Below are positions 42,402 through 51,478 of a DNA stretch of 64,000 nt, piece by piece (position 1 is the first letter of the stretch; every line of letters begins with the position of its first letter). The notes under the pieces were generated by a model. It was not told where the DNA came from and did no database searches. It saw nothing but the letters and a program-made list of their open reading frames with translations. A program made the translations under genes and the position numbers. Source of the DNA: Streptomyces coelicoflavus (lineage in GTDB: Bacteria > Actinomycetota > Actinomycetes > Streptomycetales > Streptomycetaceae). The stretch covers positions 186,001-250,000 of the forward strand of contig NZ_BEWB01000010.1 in NCBI RefSeq assembly GCF_003112555.1, in the 5' to 3' direction.

Positions 42402-43829
42402 GTGAGCAGCAACAGCGGTGACGTCCGGCTCTGGGGCGGCCGTTTCGCCGACGGTCCCGCCGAGGCCCTGGCGAAGCTGTCCGCGTCCGTCCACTTCGAC
42501 TGGCGGCTCGCGCCCTACGACATCGCCGGTTCGCGTGCCCACGCGCGCGTGCTGCACAAGGCGGGTCTGCTCACCGAGGACGAGCTGACCCGGATGATCG
42601 CCGGGCTGGACCGGCTGGAGGCGGACGTCGCCGACGGCTCCTTCACCGGCACCATCGCCGACGAGGACGTCCACACGGCCCTGGAGCGCGGGCTGCTGGA
42701 GCGCCTCGGTGCGGACCTCGGCGGCAAGCTGCGCGCCGGCCGGTCCCGCAACGACCAGGTGGCGACCCTCTTCCGCATGTACCTGCGCGACCACGCCAGG
42801 GTCGTCGGCGCTCTGATCGCCGACCTCCAGGACGCGCTGATCGGCCTCGCCGAGGCCCACCCGGACGTGGCCATGCCCGGCCGCACCCACCTCCAGCACG
42901 CCCAGCCGGTGCTCTTCGCCCACCACGTGCTCGCCCACGCCCAGGCGCTCGGCCGGGACGCGGAGCGGCTGCGCCAGTGGGACGAGCGCACGGCCGTCTC
43001 CCCGTACGGCTCGGGCGCGCTCGCGGGCAGCAGCCTCGGCCTGGACCCGGAGGCCGTCGCCCGCGACCTGGGCTTCGAGCACGGCAGCGCCGGCAACTCC
43101 ATCGACGGGACCGCCTCGCGCGACTTCGTCGCCGAGTTCGCCTTCATCACCGCGATGATCGGCGTCAACGTCTCCCGGATCGCCGAGGAGATCATCATCT
43201 GGAACACGAAGGAGTTCTCCTTCGTCACCCTCCACGACGCCTTCTCCACCGGCTCCTCGATCATGCCGCAGAAGAAGAACCCCGACATCGCCGAGCTGGC
43301 CCGCGGCAAGTCCGGGCGGCTGATCGGCAACCTGACCGGTCTGATGGCCACCCTCAAGGCGCTCCCGCTCGCGTACAACCGAGACCTCCAGGAGGACAAG
43401 GAGCCGGTCTTCGACTCCATCGACCAGCTGGAGGTCCTGCTCCCCGCCTTCACCGGCATGATGGCCACCCTCACCGTGCACCGCGAGCGGATGGAGGAGC
43501 TGGCCCCGGCCGGGTTCTCGCTCGCCACCGACATCGCCGAGTGGCTGGTCAGGCAGGGCGTGCCGTTCCGTGTCGCGCACGAGGTGGCGGGCGAGTGCGT
43601 CAAGGTCGCCGAGGCCGACGGCAAGGAGCTGGACGAGCTGACCGACGAGCAGTTCGCCAAGATCTCCGAGCACCTCACCCCCGAGGTGCGCACCGTCCTC
43701 AACGTCCCCGGAGCCCTCGCCTCCCGCGACGGCCGCGGCGGCACGGCGCCCAGCGCGGTCGCCGTCCAGCTCGCCGAGGTGAAGGCCGACGTGGCGGCCC
43801 AGCACGCCTGGGCGGACGCCAAGAAGTAG
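42402..43829 (+). CDS. argH: Argininosuccinate lyase
   Basis: 475 aa, fumarase/aspartase superfamily. Signature GSSIMPQKKNP carries the catalytic Ser, and RSRNDQVATLFRMY and GRTHLQHAQPV the substrate-binding residues. GTG 42402 is preceded by GGTGAGGAG. It performs the final step of arginine synthesis and is separated from the argCJBDR operon by about 5 kb, with its own ArgR-type promoter. argG and argF are not in the window. Confidence 0.97.
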   Translation: MSSNSGDVRLWGGRFADGPAEALAKLSASVHFDWRLAPYDIAGSRAHARVLHKAGLLTEDELTRMIAGLDRLEADVADGSFTGTIADEDVHTALERGLLERLGADLGGKLRAGRSRNDQVATLFRMYLRDHARVVGALIADLQDALIGLAEAHPDVAMPGRTHLQHAQPVLFAHHVLAHAQALGRDAERLRQWDERTAVSPYGSGALAGSSLGLDPEAVARDLGFEHGSAGNSIDGTASRDFVAEFAFITAMIGVNVSRIAEEIIIWNTKEFSFVTLHDAFSTGSSIMPQKKNPDIAELARGKSGRLIGNLTGLMATLKALPLAYNRDLQEDKEPVFDSIDQLEVLLPAFTGMMATLTVHRERMEELAPAGFSLATDIAEWLVRQGVPFRVAHEVAGECVKVAEADGKELDELTDEQFAKISEHLTPEVRTVLNVPGALASRDGRGGTAPSAVAVQLAEVKADVAAQHAWADAKK

Positions 43830-43932
43830 CGGCGAGCAGCGGCAGCCGGTGTGCCCGAGGGGTATCGCGGTTACGTTGGTCAACAGCTTCAGGAGCCTCA
43901 GAGCTTCAGCAGTCGACCGAACGGAGCCCGCG

Positions 43933-44904
43933 ATGCCCTTCGCCCGCCTGGCCACAGCAACGACCCCGACCTGCCACCTCGGCCTCGGTCTCGCCGCCGT
44001 CGGGCGCCCCGGCTACATCAACCTCGACCGCGACCGCGACCTCGGAGCGGCCCGCACCGTCGAGGCGCTGCGCGAACGCACCCACGACCTCCTCGACGCC
44101 GCCTACGCCCAGGGCGTGCGCTACTTCGACGCGGCCCGCTCCTACGGGCGCTCCGAGGAGTTCCTCGCCGACTGGCTCCGGGACCGCCCCGACGCCGACG
44201 ACGTGGTCGTCGGCAGCAAGTGGGGCTACACCTACACCGCCGACTGGTCGACGGAGGCCGAGAAGCACGAGGTCAAGGACCACGGCGTGGCCACCTACGA
44301 CCGCCAGCGCGCCGAGACCGACGCCCTGCTCGGCGACCGGCTCGACCTGTACCAGATCCACTCGCTCACCCCGGACAGCCCGGCCCTCACCGACAAGGAC
44401 CTGCACGCCAGGCTGGCCGAGGCCGCCGCGCAGGGCAGCACCATCGGCTTCTCCACCAGCGGTCCCGCCCAGGCCGACGCCATCCGCGCCGCGCTCGCCG
44501 TGACCGTCGACGGCGAGCCCCTCTTCCGTACCGTCCAGTCGACGTACAACGCGCTGGAGACCTCCGCCGGGCCCGCGCTCGCCGAGGCGCACGAGGCCGG
44601 ACTCACCGTGATCGTCAAGGAGGGCATGGCCAACGGCCGCCTCGCGGACCGTCACGCGCCCGACGTCCTCAAGGCCGTCGCGGAGGAGACGGCGCTGGGC
44701 TGCGACGCCGTCGCCCTCGCCCTGGTCCTGCGTCAGCCGTGGGCCGGAGTCGTGCTGTCCGGCGCCGCGACCGTGAACCAGCTCGGCTCCAATCTGCACG
44801 CCGCCGCCGTCGACCTCGACGGCGACCAGGTGGCACGCCTCGGCACCCTCGTCGAAACCCCGGACGCCTACTGGGAGCGGCGCAGACAGCTGCCCTGGCA
44901 CTGA
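43933..44904 (+). CDS. Aldo/keto reductase
   Basis: 323 aa. The barrel shows RYFDAARSYGRSEEFLADWL (Asp and catalytic Tyr), VVVGSKWGY (Lys), and DLYQIHSLTPDSP, with STIGFSTSGPAQ near the NADPH site. The C-terminal GVVLSGAATVNQLGSNLHA completes the cofactor pocket. ATG 43933 has ACGGAG upstream. No nearby pathway gene indicates a substrate; it stands between argH and a TetR/MFS pair. Confidence 0.88.
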   Translation: MPFARLATATTPTCHLGLGLAAVGRPGYINLDRDRDLGAARTVEALRERTHDLLDAAYAQGVRYFDAARSYGRSEEFLADWLRDRPDADDVVVGSKWGYTYTADWSTEAEKHEVKDHGVATYDRQRAETDALLGDRLDLYQIHSLTPDSPALTDKDLHARLAEAAAQGSTIGFSTSGPAQADAIRAALAVTVDGEPLFRTVQSTYNALETSAGPALAEAHEAGLTVIVKEGMANGRLADRHAPDVLKAVAEETALGCDAVALALVLRQPWAGVVLSGAATVNQLGSNLHAAAVDLDGDQVARLGTLVETPDAYWERRRQLPWH

Positions 44905-44956
44905 GCCCCCGCATTCCGTGACCGACCCCGAGTGGTGAGTGACGCACTCCCGGAGT

Positions 44957-44992
44957 GAGACAAAGTTGTCTCATGTGGGTTATCGTTGTCTC
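44957..44992 (+). promoter_or_regulatory. TetR operator and leaderless promoter
   Basis: GAGACAAAGTTGTCTC (44957-44972) is a perfect palindrome, and the half-site TTGTCTC recurs at 44986-44992, directly against the TetR start codon, exactly 20 bp away. TATCGT (44981-44986) is a good -10. The arrangement fits autorepression by TetR. Confidence 0.65.
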
Positions 44993-45544
44993 ATGGCCGT
45001 CGATTCCGAACAGGTACTGCGCAGCGCCGCGGCGCTGCTGACCCGCAAATCCACCGCGACCATGGACGAGGTCGCCAAGGCCGCCGGGATCAGCCGGGCC
45101 ACCCTGCACCGGCACTTCGCCGGGCGCGACGCCCTCGTGCGGGCGCTGGAGTCGCTGGGCATCGCCGAGTGCGAGGCCGCCCTCGACGCGGCCCGCACCG
45201 AGGAGGGGCCGGCGGCCGACGCGGTGCGCCGGCTGGTCCGCGCGATGGAGCCCTCCGCCGCCCTGCTCGCCCTCCTCTACACCGAGAACCAGCTCTTCGA
45301 GGGCGAGGAGCAGAACGAGGGCTGGGCCCGCATCGACGCCGGGCTCACCGCGCTGTTCCGCAGAGGCCAGGAGAGCGGCGAGTTCCGCATCGACCTCACG
45401 CCCGCCTGGCTCACCGAGGCGCTGTACGGCCTGCTGGCCTCCGGCGCCTGGGCGGTGGCCGAGGGCCGCGTGGCCCGCAACGACTTCACCCACATGATCG
45501 TCGAGCTGCTGCTCGGCGGCGCACTCCGGAGAGAGGAACCATGA
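44993..45544 (+). CDS. TetR-family transcriptional repressor
   Basis: 183 aa. The N-terminal HTH reads STATMDEVAKAAGISRATLH followed by RHF, the classic TetR signature. The C-terminal ligand domain is helical with no recognised ligand. ATG 44993 follows TATCGT by 6 nt without a Shine-Dalgarno. The gene overlaps the MFS transporter by 4 nt, so the repressor and pump form one unit controlled through the palindrome at 44957. Confidence 0.9.
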   Translation: MAVDSEQVLRSAAALLTRKSTATMDEVAKAAGISRATLHRHFAGRDALVRALESLGIAECEAALDAARTEEGPAADAVRRLVRAMEPSAALLALLYTENQLFEGEEQNEGWARIDAGLTALFRRGQESGEFRIDLTPAWLTEALYGLLASGAWAVAEGRVARNDFTHMIVELLLGGALRREEP

Positions 45545-47073
45545 ACCGCACCCTGCGGCCGGCCCGCCCGACAGAGGCGGTGAAGCGCCCCGGCCGCTGG
45601 CTGGCGCTGTCCGTCCTGGTGCTGGCCGTGCTGCTGGTGGCCGTCGACGCGACCGTCCTCGGTCTCGCGACCCCCTACATCAGCGAGGACCTCGCCCCCT
45701 CCGGCACCCAGCTGCTCTGGATCGGCGACGTCTACTCCTTCGTCATCGCCGGTCTGCTCGTCTCCATGGGCAGCCTCGGCGACCGCATCGGCCGCAAACG
45801 GATCCTGCTCGTCGGCGCCACGGCGTTCGGCGCGATCTCCGTGCTCAACGCCTACGCGCACACGCCCGAGGTGCTGATCCTCGCCCGGGCCCTGCTCGGC
45901 GTCGCGGGCGCCACCCTGATGCCCGCCACCCTGGCCCTGATCCGCAACCTCTTCCACGACCCGCGCGAACGCAGCCTCGCCGTCGGCATCTGGGGCGCGG
46001 CCGCCTCCGCCGGCGCGGCGGTCGGACCGGTCGTCGGCGGGTTCCTGCTGGAGCACTTCTGGTGGGGCTCCGTCTTCCTGATCAACCTGCCCGTGATGGC
46101 CGTCCTGGTCGTCGTCGGCGTGAAGCTGCTGCCCGAGTCCCGCAACCCGAACCCGGGCCCTTGGGACCTGCTCAGCGTCGCCCTCTCCCTGGTCGGCATG
46201 GTCGGCGTCGTGTACGCCGTGAAGGAGACCGCCGCCCACGGGTTCGCGTGGGCCACGCTCGGCGCCGGCCTGCTGGGCGTCGCCGCGCTCTACGGCTTCG
46301 TCCGCCGCCAGCTGACCATGCCGGTGCCGCTGCTCGACATGCGGCTGTTCCGCAACCGCGGCTTCAGCGGCGCGGTCCTGGCCGACCTGCTGACCATCCT
46401 GGGCCTGTCCGGCCTGGTGTTCTTCCTCTCCCAGTACCTGCAACTCGTCCAGGGCAGGCGGCCCTTCGAGGCGGGCCTGGCCGAACTGCCCGCCGCCGTC
46501 GGCGCGGTGGTCGCCGGCCTCGTCGCCGGCCGCGCGGCCCGGCGCTTCTCGGTCCGCGCCGTGGTCTCCGGCGGACTCGCCGCCGTCGGTCTCGCGCTCG
46601 CCGCGCTGACCGTCATCGGCCAGCACACCGGCTACCCGCTGCTCGGCACGGCCCTGCTCGTCGTCGGCCTCGGCGCGGGCTTCGCGTTCACCGTCACCGC
46701 CGACGTGATCCTCTCCAGCGTGCCCGGAGAACAGGCGGGCGCCGCCTCCGCGGTCTCCGAGACGGCGTACGAACTCGGCGCCGCCCTCGGCATCGCGGTG
46801 CTCGGCTCCATCGTGACCGGCGTCTACCGGGACTTCACCGGTCCGGCGGGCACCCCGGAGGCGGCCCACGAGTCACTGGGCGGCGCGGTGGAGGCCGCCG
46901 CCGGGCTCCCCGCCCCCACCGCCGCGACCCTGCTGGACTCCGCCCGCCAGGCCTTCGTCGACGGCCTGACCCTCGCGGCGGGCGTCGGGGCCGCCGTGCT
47001 CCTGGCCGCCGCGGCGGCAGCCTGGTTCCTGCTGCGGGGCCAGCGCCTGGAGGACGGAGCGGAACACCCGTAA
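45541..47073 (+). CDS. MFS drug-efflux transporter, DHA2 (14-helix) family
   Basis: 510 aa with about 14 predicted helices. VAVDATVLGLATPYISEDL is the DHA2 motif, GDRIGRKRILLVGA the motif A loop, and ALLGVAGATLMPATLALIRN motif B/C. SmvA/QacA-like exporters remove cationic or hydrophobic compounds. ATG 45541 overlaps the TetR stop (ATGA), preceded by GAGAGGAA. The linked repressor implies induction by the exported compound, which is unknown. Confidence 0.92.
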   Translation: MNRTLRPARPTEAVKRPGRWLALSVLVLAVLLVAVDATVLGLATPYISEDLAPSGTQLLWIGDVYSFVIAGLLVSMGSLGDRIGRKRILLVGATAFGAISVLNAYAHTPEVLILARALLGVAGATLMPATLALIRNLFHDPRERSLAVGIWGAAASAGAAVGPVVGGFLLEHFWWGSVFLINLPVMAVLVVVGVKLLPESRNPNPGPWDLLSVALSLVGMVGVVYAVKETAAHGFAWATLGAGLLGVAALYGFVRRQLTMPVPLLDMRLFRNRGFSGAVLADLLTILGLSGLVFFLSQYLQLVQGRRPFEAGLAELPAAVGAVVAGLVAGRAARRFSVRAVVSGGLAAVGLALAALTVIGQHTGYPLLGTALLVVGLGAGFAFTVTADVILSSVPGEQAGAASAVSETAYELGAALGIAVLGSIVTGVYRDFTGPAGTPEAAHESLGGAVEAAAGLPAPTAATLLDSARQAFVDGLTLAAGVGAAVLLAAAAAAWFLLRGQRLEDGAEHP

Positions 47074-47094
47074 CGGCAGGGCGCGGGGAACGAA

Positions 47095-47125
47095 ACGGCG
47101 GGCCGCTCACCGAGCGGCCCGCCGT
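47095..47125. terminator. 14-bp bidirectional hairpin terminator
   Basis: ACGGCGGGCCGCTC (47095-47108) pairs perfectly with 47112-47125 around the loop ACC. It lies between the convergent MFS and acyltransferase genes and can serve both. Confidence 0.88.
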
Positions 47126-47144
47126 CCCCGTACCGTGTGCGGAC

Positions 47145-47816
47145 CTACGCCGCCTTCGCCTTGCTCGCGTACATGTCGACGTACTCCTGGCCCGACAGCC
47201 GCATGACCTCGGTCATCACGGAGTCGGTCACCGCCCGCAGGACATAGCGGTCGCGGTCCATGCCCTCGTACCGGGAGAACTCCATCGCCTCGCCGAAGCG
47301 GACCGTGACCCTGCCCGGGCGCGGCAGGCCCGCGCCGCCCGGCTGGAGCTTGTCGGTGCCGATGACGGCGAACGGGACGACCGGGGCGCCGGTCATCAGG
47401 GTGAGCCGGGCGATGCCGGTGCGGCCGCGGTAGAGGCGGCCGTCGGGGGAGCGGGTGCCCTCCGGGTAGATGCCGAAGACGTGACCCTCCTCCAGGATGC
47501 GGCGGCCGGTCATCAGCGCCGCCACCCCGCCCCGGCCGCCGTCCCGGTCGACCGGGACCATGCCGACCCCGGTGAAGAACCAGGCCATCAGCCGGCCCTT
47601 GAGGCCCTTGCCCGTGACGTACTCGTCCTTGCCGATGAAGAAGACCTGCCGGTCGCAGGTCAGCGGCATGATCACCGAGTCGATGAAGGTGAGGTGGTTG
47701 CCGGCCAGGATCACCGGACCGTCGCCCGGGATGTTCTCCACACCCTCCACTCGTGTGCGGAACATCAGGCGCATGATCGGACCGAGCACTGCCTTGATGA
47801 ACACGAAGCGGGACAA
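47145..47816 (-). CDS. 1-acyl-sn-glycerol-3-phosphate acyltransferase (PlsC family)
   Basis: 223 aa. NHLTFIDS (NHx4D) is the catalytic motif near residue 40, and FGIYPEGTRSPDG the substrate motif. VPVDRDGGRGG and APVVPFAVIGTDKL complete the family pattern. TTG 47816 is preceded by CGGAGGA and fits the family N-terminus, so a rare TTG start is likely. It acylates lysophosphatidic acid in phospholipid synthesis. Several PlsC paralogues are usual in streptomycetes. Confidence 0.9.
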   Translation of the reverse strand: MSRFVFIKAVLGPIMRLMFRTRVEGVENIPGDGPVILAGNHLTFIDSVIMPLTCDRQVFFIGKDEYVTGKGLKGRLMAWFFTGVGMVPVDRDGGRGGVAALMTGRRILEEGHVFGIYPEGTRSPDGRLYRGRTGIARLTLMTGAPVVPFAVIGTDKLQPGGAGLPRPGRVTVRFGEAMEFSRYEGMDRDRYVLRAVTDSVMTEVMRLSGQEYVDMYASKAKAA

Positions 47817-48307
47817 CGGGTCCTCCGGTGTCGGGGTGCGGTATGAGTCTGTGCAGGTGAGGACATTACTCGCGGTCCGGGGGGTCCCGCACCTCGGGTC
47901 TCCCGGGTCCTCCGCGGTGTTGACGCGCGTTCACCTGCGGTGCCGGGGTGCCGTACGGCGGCCGCGCCGTCCCCGGATGTGAGGCAGGTCGCGCCCGGCA
48001 GGAACACGGCGACGGTTCCACGCGCTCGTTCCCTGTGCACGGTTCCGTGTGCGGACACGGCCCGGATCGAAGCACGTACGACACGCCGGGCGCGGGAGGC
48101 GCGCCGTCCGGACGGCACCACCGCACCCGTACCTCGCGCCTACCCCGCCGGACCGCCGCCAAGCCGGCCCTCCCGCCCGAACGGCACCCCCTGCGCGCGC
48201 GACACGACACCCCCGCGCACCCGCGTGTTCCGGTCGCGGTCTCCCGCTCGTCATGTACGCGCCCCTACGATCGGCCCGCACGGGACGGTCAACGGCAGGA
48301 GGGCCCC
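47817..48307. other. Intergenic region without a supported gene
   Basis: About 490 bp between divergent acyltransferase and GDPD genes. CCGTGTGCGGACACGG near 48050 is a short palindrome and TACGAT (48266-48271) could be the -10 for the GDPD gene. GC-rich open frames on both strands show no homology pattern or ribosome site. Confidence 0.5.
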
Positions 48308-49486
48308 ATGGGAACGCAGGACTCGGACGAGCAGGCGGGCGGCGGCACCGGACGGCGGGCGCTCCTCGGCGCGGCGGTGCTCGGCGCGGGCGGGGCCGTA
48401 CTGGGCCTGCCCGGCACGGCGAGAGCCACCGACGCCCGGCGCGGCGGCGGCCACGGCGGCGGAGTGAAGAGCCTGCCCGTCCCCACCGTCATCGGCCACC
48501 GCGGGGCCAGCGGCTACCGCCCCGAGCACACCTTCGGCTCCTACGAGCTGGCCCTGGACCTGGGCGCCGACATCGTGGAGGCCGGTGACCTCGTGCCCAC
48601 CCGGGACGGTCACCTCGTCTGCCGGCACGAGCCGGAGATCGGCGGCACCACCGACGTCGCCGACCACCGCGAGTTCGCCGACCGCAGGCGCACCAAGTCG
48701 CTCGACGGCGTCTCGGTCACCGGCTGGTTCACCGAGGACTTCACGCTCGCCGAGCTCAAGACGCTCCGCGCCACCGAGCGCATCCCGGCCAACCGGCCGC
48801 ACAACACCCTCTACGACGGCCGCTGGGAGATCCCCACCTTCGAGGAGGTGCTCCGCTGGCAGAACGAGCAGACCCGCAGGCGCGGCAAGCAGGTGTGGAT
48901 CTACCCCGAACTCAAGCACCCCACCTACTTCCGCAAGCTGGGCCTGGGCACGGAGGAGCGCCTGGCACGGCTGCTGCGCAAGTACGGCAAGCACCGCAAG
49001 AACTCGCCCGTCATCATCCAGTCCTTCGAACCCACCAGCATCCAGCGGATGAACAAGCTGGTCGACAACCCCCTGGCCGTCCTGCTGTCCGGCGCGAACA
49101 GCCGTCCCTGGGACTTCGTCGAGACCGGGGACCCGCGCACGACCGCCGACCTCGTCACGCCGGAGGGACTGAAGGAGATCGCCTCCTACGCGCAGGGCAT
49201 CGGTCCCACCCTGGACCTGATCATCCCGAAGGACTCCGCGGGCCGCCTCACCGAGCCGACGACCCTCGTCCGCGACGCGCACCGTGCCGGTCTGATCCTG
49301 CACCCGTACACCATGCGCAACGAGAACCCCTTCCTGCCCGCGGAGTTCCGCAAGGGCGACGACCCCGACGCCTACGGCGACGTCTTCGGCGCGTTCCGCA
49401 CCTACTTCGCCACCGGTATCGACGGCGTCTTCACGGACAACCCGGACACGGGCCTGCTGGCCCGCGAGGACTTCGTCAACAGCTGA
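48308..49486 (+). CDS. Tat-exported glycerophosphodiester phosphodiesterase
   Basis: 392 aa. The signal region contains the twin-arginine GRRALLGAAVLGAGG. The GDPD core has IGHRGASGYRPEHTFGSYEL (catalytic His), HLVCRHEPEIGGTTD (second His), and IYPELKHPTYF. The C-terminal ...TGIDGVFTDNPDTG completes the barrel. ATG 48308 has AGGAGGG upstream. It hydrolyses glycerophosphodiesters to glycerol-3-phosphate outside the cell, typically for phosphate scavenging; no Pho box was identified. Confidence 0.93.
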   Translation: MGTQDSDEQAGGGTGRRALLGAAVLGAGGAVLGLPGTARATDARRGGGHGGGVKSLPVPTVIGHRGASGYRPEHTFGSYELALDLGADIVEAGDLVPTRDGHLVCRHEPEIGGTTDVADHREFADRRRTKSLDGVSVTGWFTEDFTLAELKTLRATERIPANRPHNTLYDGRWEIPTFEEVLRWQNEQTRRRGKQVWIYPELKHPTYFRKLGLGTEERLARLLRKYGKHRKNSPVIIQSFEPTSIQRMNKLVDNPLAVLLSGANSRPWDFVETGDPRTTADLVTPEGLKEIASYAQGIGPTLDLIIPKDSAGRLTEPTTLVRDAHRAGLILHPYTMRNENPFLPAEFRKGDDPDAYGDVFGAFRTYFATGIDGVFTDNPDTGLLAREDFVNS

Positions 49487-49513
49487 GCGCACACCCCCGG
49501 TTGGGGTGAGCTT

Positions 49514-49547
49514 CGGCCGCCCGGGCAACCCGTCGCCCGGGCGGCCG
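49514..49547. terminator. 13-bp hairpin terminator after the GDPD gene
   Basis: CGGCCGCCCGGGC (49514-49526) pairs with 49535-49547 around an 8-nt loop. It ends 13 nt before the next start codon, so it may also lie inside the next gene's promoter zone. Confidence 0.85.
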
Positions 49548-49560
49548 CGTCGACGTGCAT

Positions 49561-50061
49561 ATGACGCATGACCTGGTCACCTCCCTGCGCCCTCTCCTCA
49601 CCGCCGAGGCCTCGGCCGAGGCATATGCCTCCGGAGCCGAACCCGGCGACCTGGAACAGGCGGTCTGGCTGCGCCTGCTGGAACGCTTGGAGGCCGAGGG
49701 CCCGCCCTCCGACCCGCAGCGCTGGCTGCGCGGCGCCGTGCGCACCGAGGCCCGCCGCACCCTCCGCAGGGTCCGCAACGAGCGGCCGTACGGGACGGAA
49801 CCCGTGGGTGTCGCCGAGTCCGCGTACGAGCCCGAGCGGCTCGCGCTGACCGCGGCACGGCACCGCGCCCTGCGTGAGGCCGTGCGCCGGCTGCCGGGCC
49901 GCTGCCCCCGGCTGCTGGAGGCCCTGCTGTCACCCAGGGACCTCACATACCGGGAAATCGCGGGGGAGTTGGGTATCTCACAGGGCAGTCTTGGCCCGGA
50001 ACGCTCCCGATGTCTGGGATGTCTGCGTCGATTGCTGACGCCGGAGGTTGCGGCGGGCTGA
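49561..50061 (+). CDS. Small ECF-like sigma factor
   Basis: 166 aa. A compact, divergent region 2 (GDLEQAVWLRLLERL ... DPQRWLRGAVRTEARRTLRR) precedes a clear region 4 HTH (LTYREIAGELGISQGSLGPE). The N-terminal part of region 2 is shorter than usual. Starts GTG 49555, ATG 49561 or ATG 49570 lack a ribosome site. No anti-sigma gene is adjacent. It is probably an ECF-type sigma or a sigma-like regulator, target promoters unknown. Confidence 0.75.
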   Translation: MTHDLVTSLRPLLTAEASAEAYASGAEPGDLEQAVWLRLLERLEAEGPPSDPQRWLRGAVRTEARRTLRRVRNERPYGTEPVGVAESAYEPERLALTAARHRALREAVRRLPGRCPRLLEALLSPRDLTYREIAGELGISQGSLGPERSRCLGCLRRLLTPEVAAG

Positions 50062-50118
50062 GGACGGGGATAGGAGTGGGGGACCACAGGTGATCAGGTG
50101 AGCGGGAGGCATGCGCAC

Positions 50119-50616
50119 ATGGGCATGAGCGTGACCATCTCGGCGGCGACCGAAAAGGATGCCGAGCAGATCTTCCGGTTGCAGTACCTCTGCTTCCAGA
50201 GCGAGGCGGCGCTGTACGGCAACTACCGCATCGACCCGCTCGTCCAGACCCTGGACTCCGTGCGCGAGGAGGTCGTCTCCGACTGCGTGTTCGTGGCGCG
50301 GCTCGGCGACGAGGTCGTCGGTTCGGTACGGGGGCGGGTGACCGAGGACGGGGCGGCGTCCATCGGCAAGCTCTGCGTCCACCCCCGCCTCCAGGGGCAC
50401 GGCATCGGGGCCAGGCTGCTGCGGGCCGCCGAGTCCGCTCTGGGCGGGGAGCGCGGCGCCAAGCGCTTCCGGCTGCACACCGGGCACCGCAGCGAGAGCA
50501 ACCTGCGGCTGTACCGCCGGGTCGGCTACGAGACGGTGGGGACCGCCGAGGGCACGGACGGCGTGCCCATGATCGTCCTGGAGAAGCCGGCGGAGACGTA
50601 CGCGACCACGGCCTGA
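50119..50616 (+). CDS. GNAT-family N-acetyltransferase
   Basis: 165 aa from ATG 50119, which has GGGAGG 9 nt upstream; ATG 50125 and GTG 50098 are alternatives. The acetyl-CoA motif is CVHPRLQGHGIGARLLRAAE, followed by TGHRSESNLRLYRRVGYETV. The early part, AEQIFRLQYLCFQSEAALYG, is typical of small-molecule or protein N-acetyltransferases. Acceptor unknown. Confidence 0.85.
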   Translation: MGMSVTISAATEKDAEQIFRLQYLCFQSEAALYGNYRIDPLVQTLDSVREEVVSDCVFVARLGDEVVGSVRGRVTEDGAASIGKLCVHPRLQGHGIGARLLRAAESALGGERGAKRFRLHTGHRSESNLRLYRRVGYETVGTAEGTDGVPMIVLEKPAETYATTA

Positions 50617-50640
50617 GCCGCCGCCCGGGTCCGGCCGCCG

Positions 50641-51057
50641 CTACGCGGTGCGGGCCCGGCGCAGCCAGTACAGGGCCGACAGCGGCAGCAGCACCGGAAT
50701 GAAGAGGTACCCCATCCCGTAGTCCGACCAGACGGTCGCGTCGGGGAAGGCGGAGGGGTCCACCAGCGTCCAGGTGCCGACCGTCAGGACACCCACCAGC
50801 TCGGCGGCGCAGCACACCAGCGCCGCCCTGCGGGCCCGCTCGCCGCCGCGCACCAGGGTGTACGTGATGAATCCGTAGACGACGCCCGCGACGGCCGACA
50901 GCGAGTAGGCGAGCGGCGCCCGGTCCAGCTCGGTCGCGATCTGGTACGCGGACCGCGACACCGCGCCGACGACCATCACGCCGTACAGCCACACCAGCAG
51001 GATGCCGGGCCCGGTGATCAGCCGCCGCCCGGTCTGCTTCTCCTCGGTAGCCACCAC
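50641..51057 (-). CDS. Four-helix membrane protein of unknown function
   Basis: 138 aa from GTG 51057, which has GGGGAGG 5 nt upstream; ATG 51078 would overlap the preceding gene by 20 nt. Four hydrophobic helices, for example ILLVWLYGVMVVGAVS, LVCCAAELVGVLTVGTW and LFIPVLLPLSALYWL. It is immediately downstream of another small membrane protein and probably co-transcribed, so the two may form a complex. Confidence 0.78.
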   Translation of the reverse strand: MVATEEKQTGRRLITGPGILLVWLYGVMVVGAVSRSAYQIATELDRAPLAYSLSAVAGVVYGFITYTLVRGGERARRAALVCCAAELVGVLTVGTWTLVDPSAFPDATVWSDYGMGYLFIPVLLPLSALYWLRRARTA

Positions 51058-51058
51058 G

Positions 51059-51418
51059 TCAGCCTCCCCAGATGTCATACAGCCGCACCTCCAGCACGGC
51101 GAGGACGACACCGCCGGCGGCGACCGTCACCGAGCCCCAGCGGGTGCGCTCGGCCAGCGACATGAAGCCCGCCGCCGGTACGCAGGCGAAGGCGCCCAGC
51201 AGATAGGCCACGAAGATCGTCGTGCCCTGCTCCGGATCCTCGCCCCGCGCCAGCTGCACGATCCCGACCACCAGCTGGATCAGCGCCAGTGCCGAGACCA
51301 CGGCCATGCCGATGAAGTGCCAGTCCTTCGTCGGCTGGTCACGGTAGGCGGCCCAGCCGCACCAGGCGGCGAGCAGCAGGGCGGCGACGCCGGTCACCAG
51401 CGTCAGGACGTCAAGCAT
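51059..51418 (-). CDS. Small four-helix membrane protein of unknown function
   Basis: 119 aa. Helices include LTLVTGVAALLLAAWCGWAA, GMAVVSALALIQLVVGIVQL and VTVAAGGVVLAVLEVRL. ATG 51418 is 7 nt after TAGGCT (51431-51426, minus strand), a leaderless arrangement. The stop adjoins the next gene's ribosome site. Divergent from a HAD hydrolase that is also leaderless. No known family recognised. Confidence 0.8.
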   Translation of the reverse strand: MLDVLTLVTGVAALLLAAWCGWAAYRDQPTKDWHFIGMAVVSALALIQLVVGIVQLARGEDPEQGTTIFVAYLLGAFACVPAAGFMSLAERTRWGSVTVAAGGVVLAVLEVRLYDIWGG

Positions 51419-51478
51419 GGCAGCGAGCCTATTACGGCCGAAAAGGCCTCCCGTCCCCGGCCCCGTAGGGTCGGGGGC

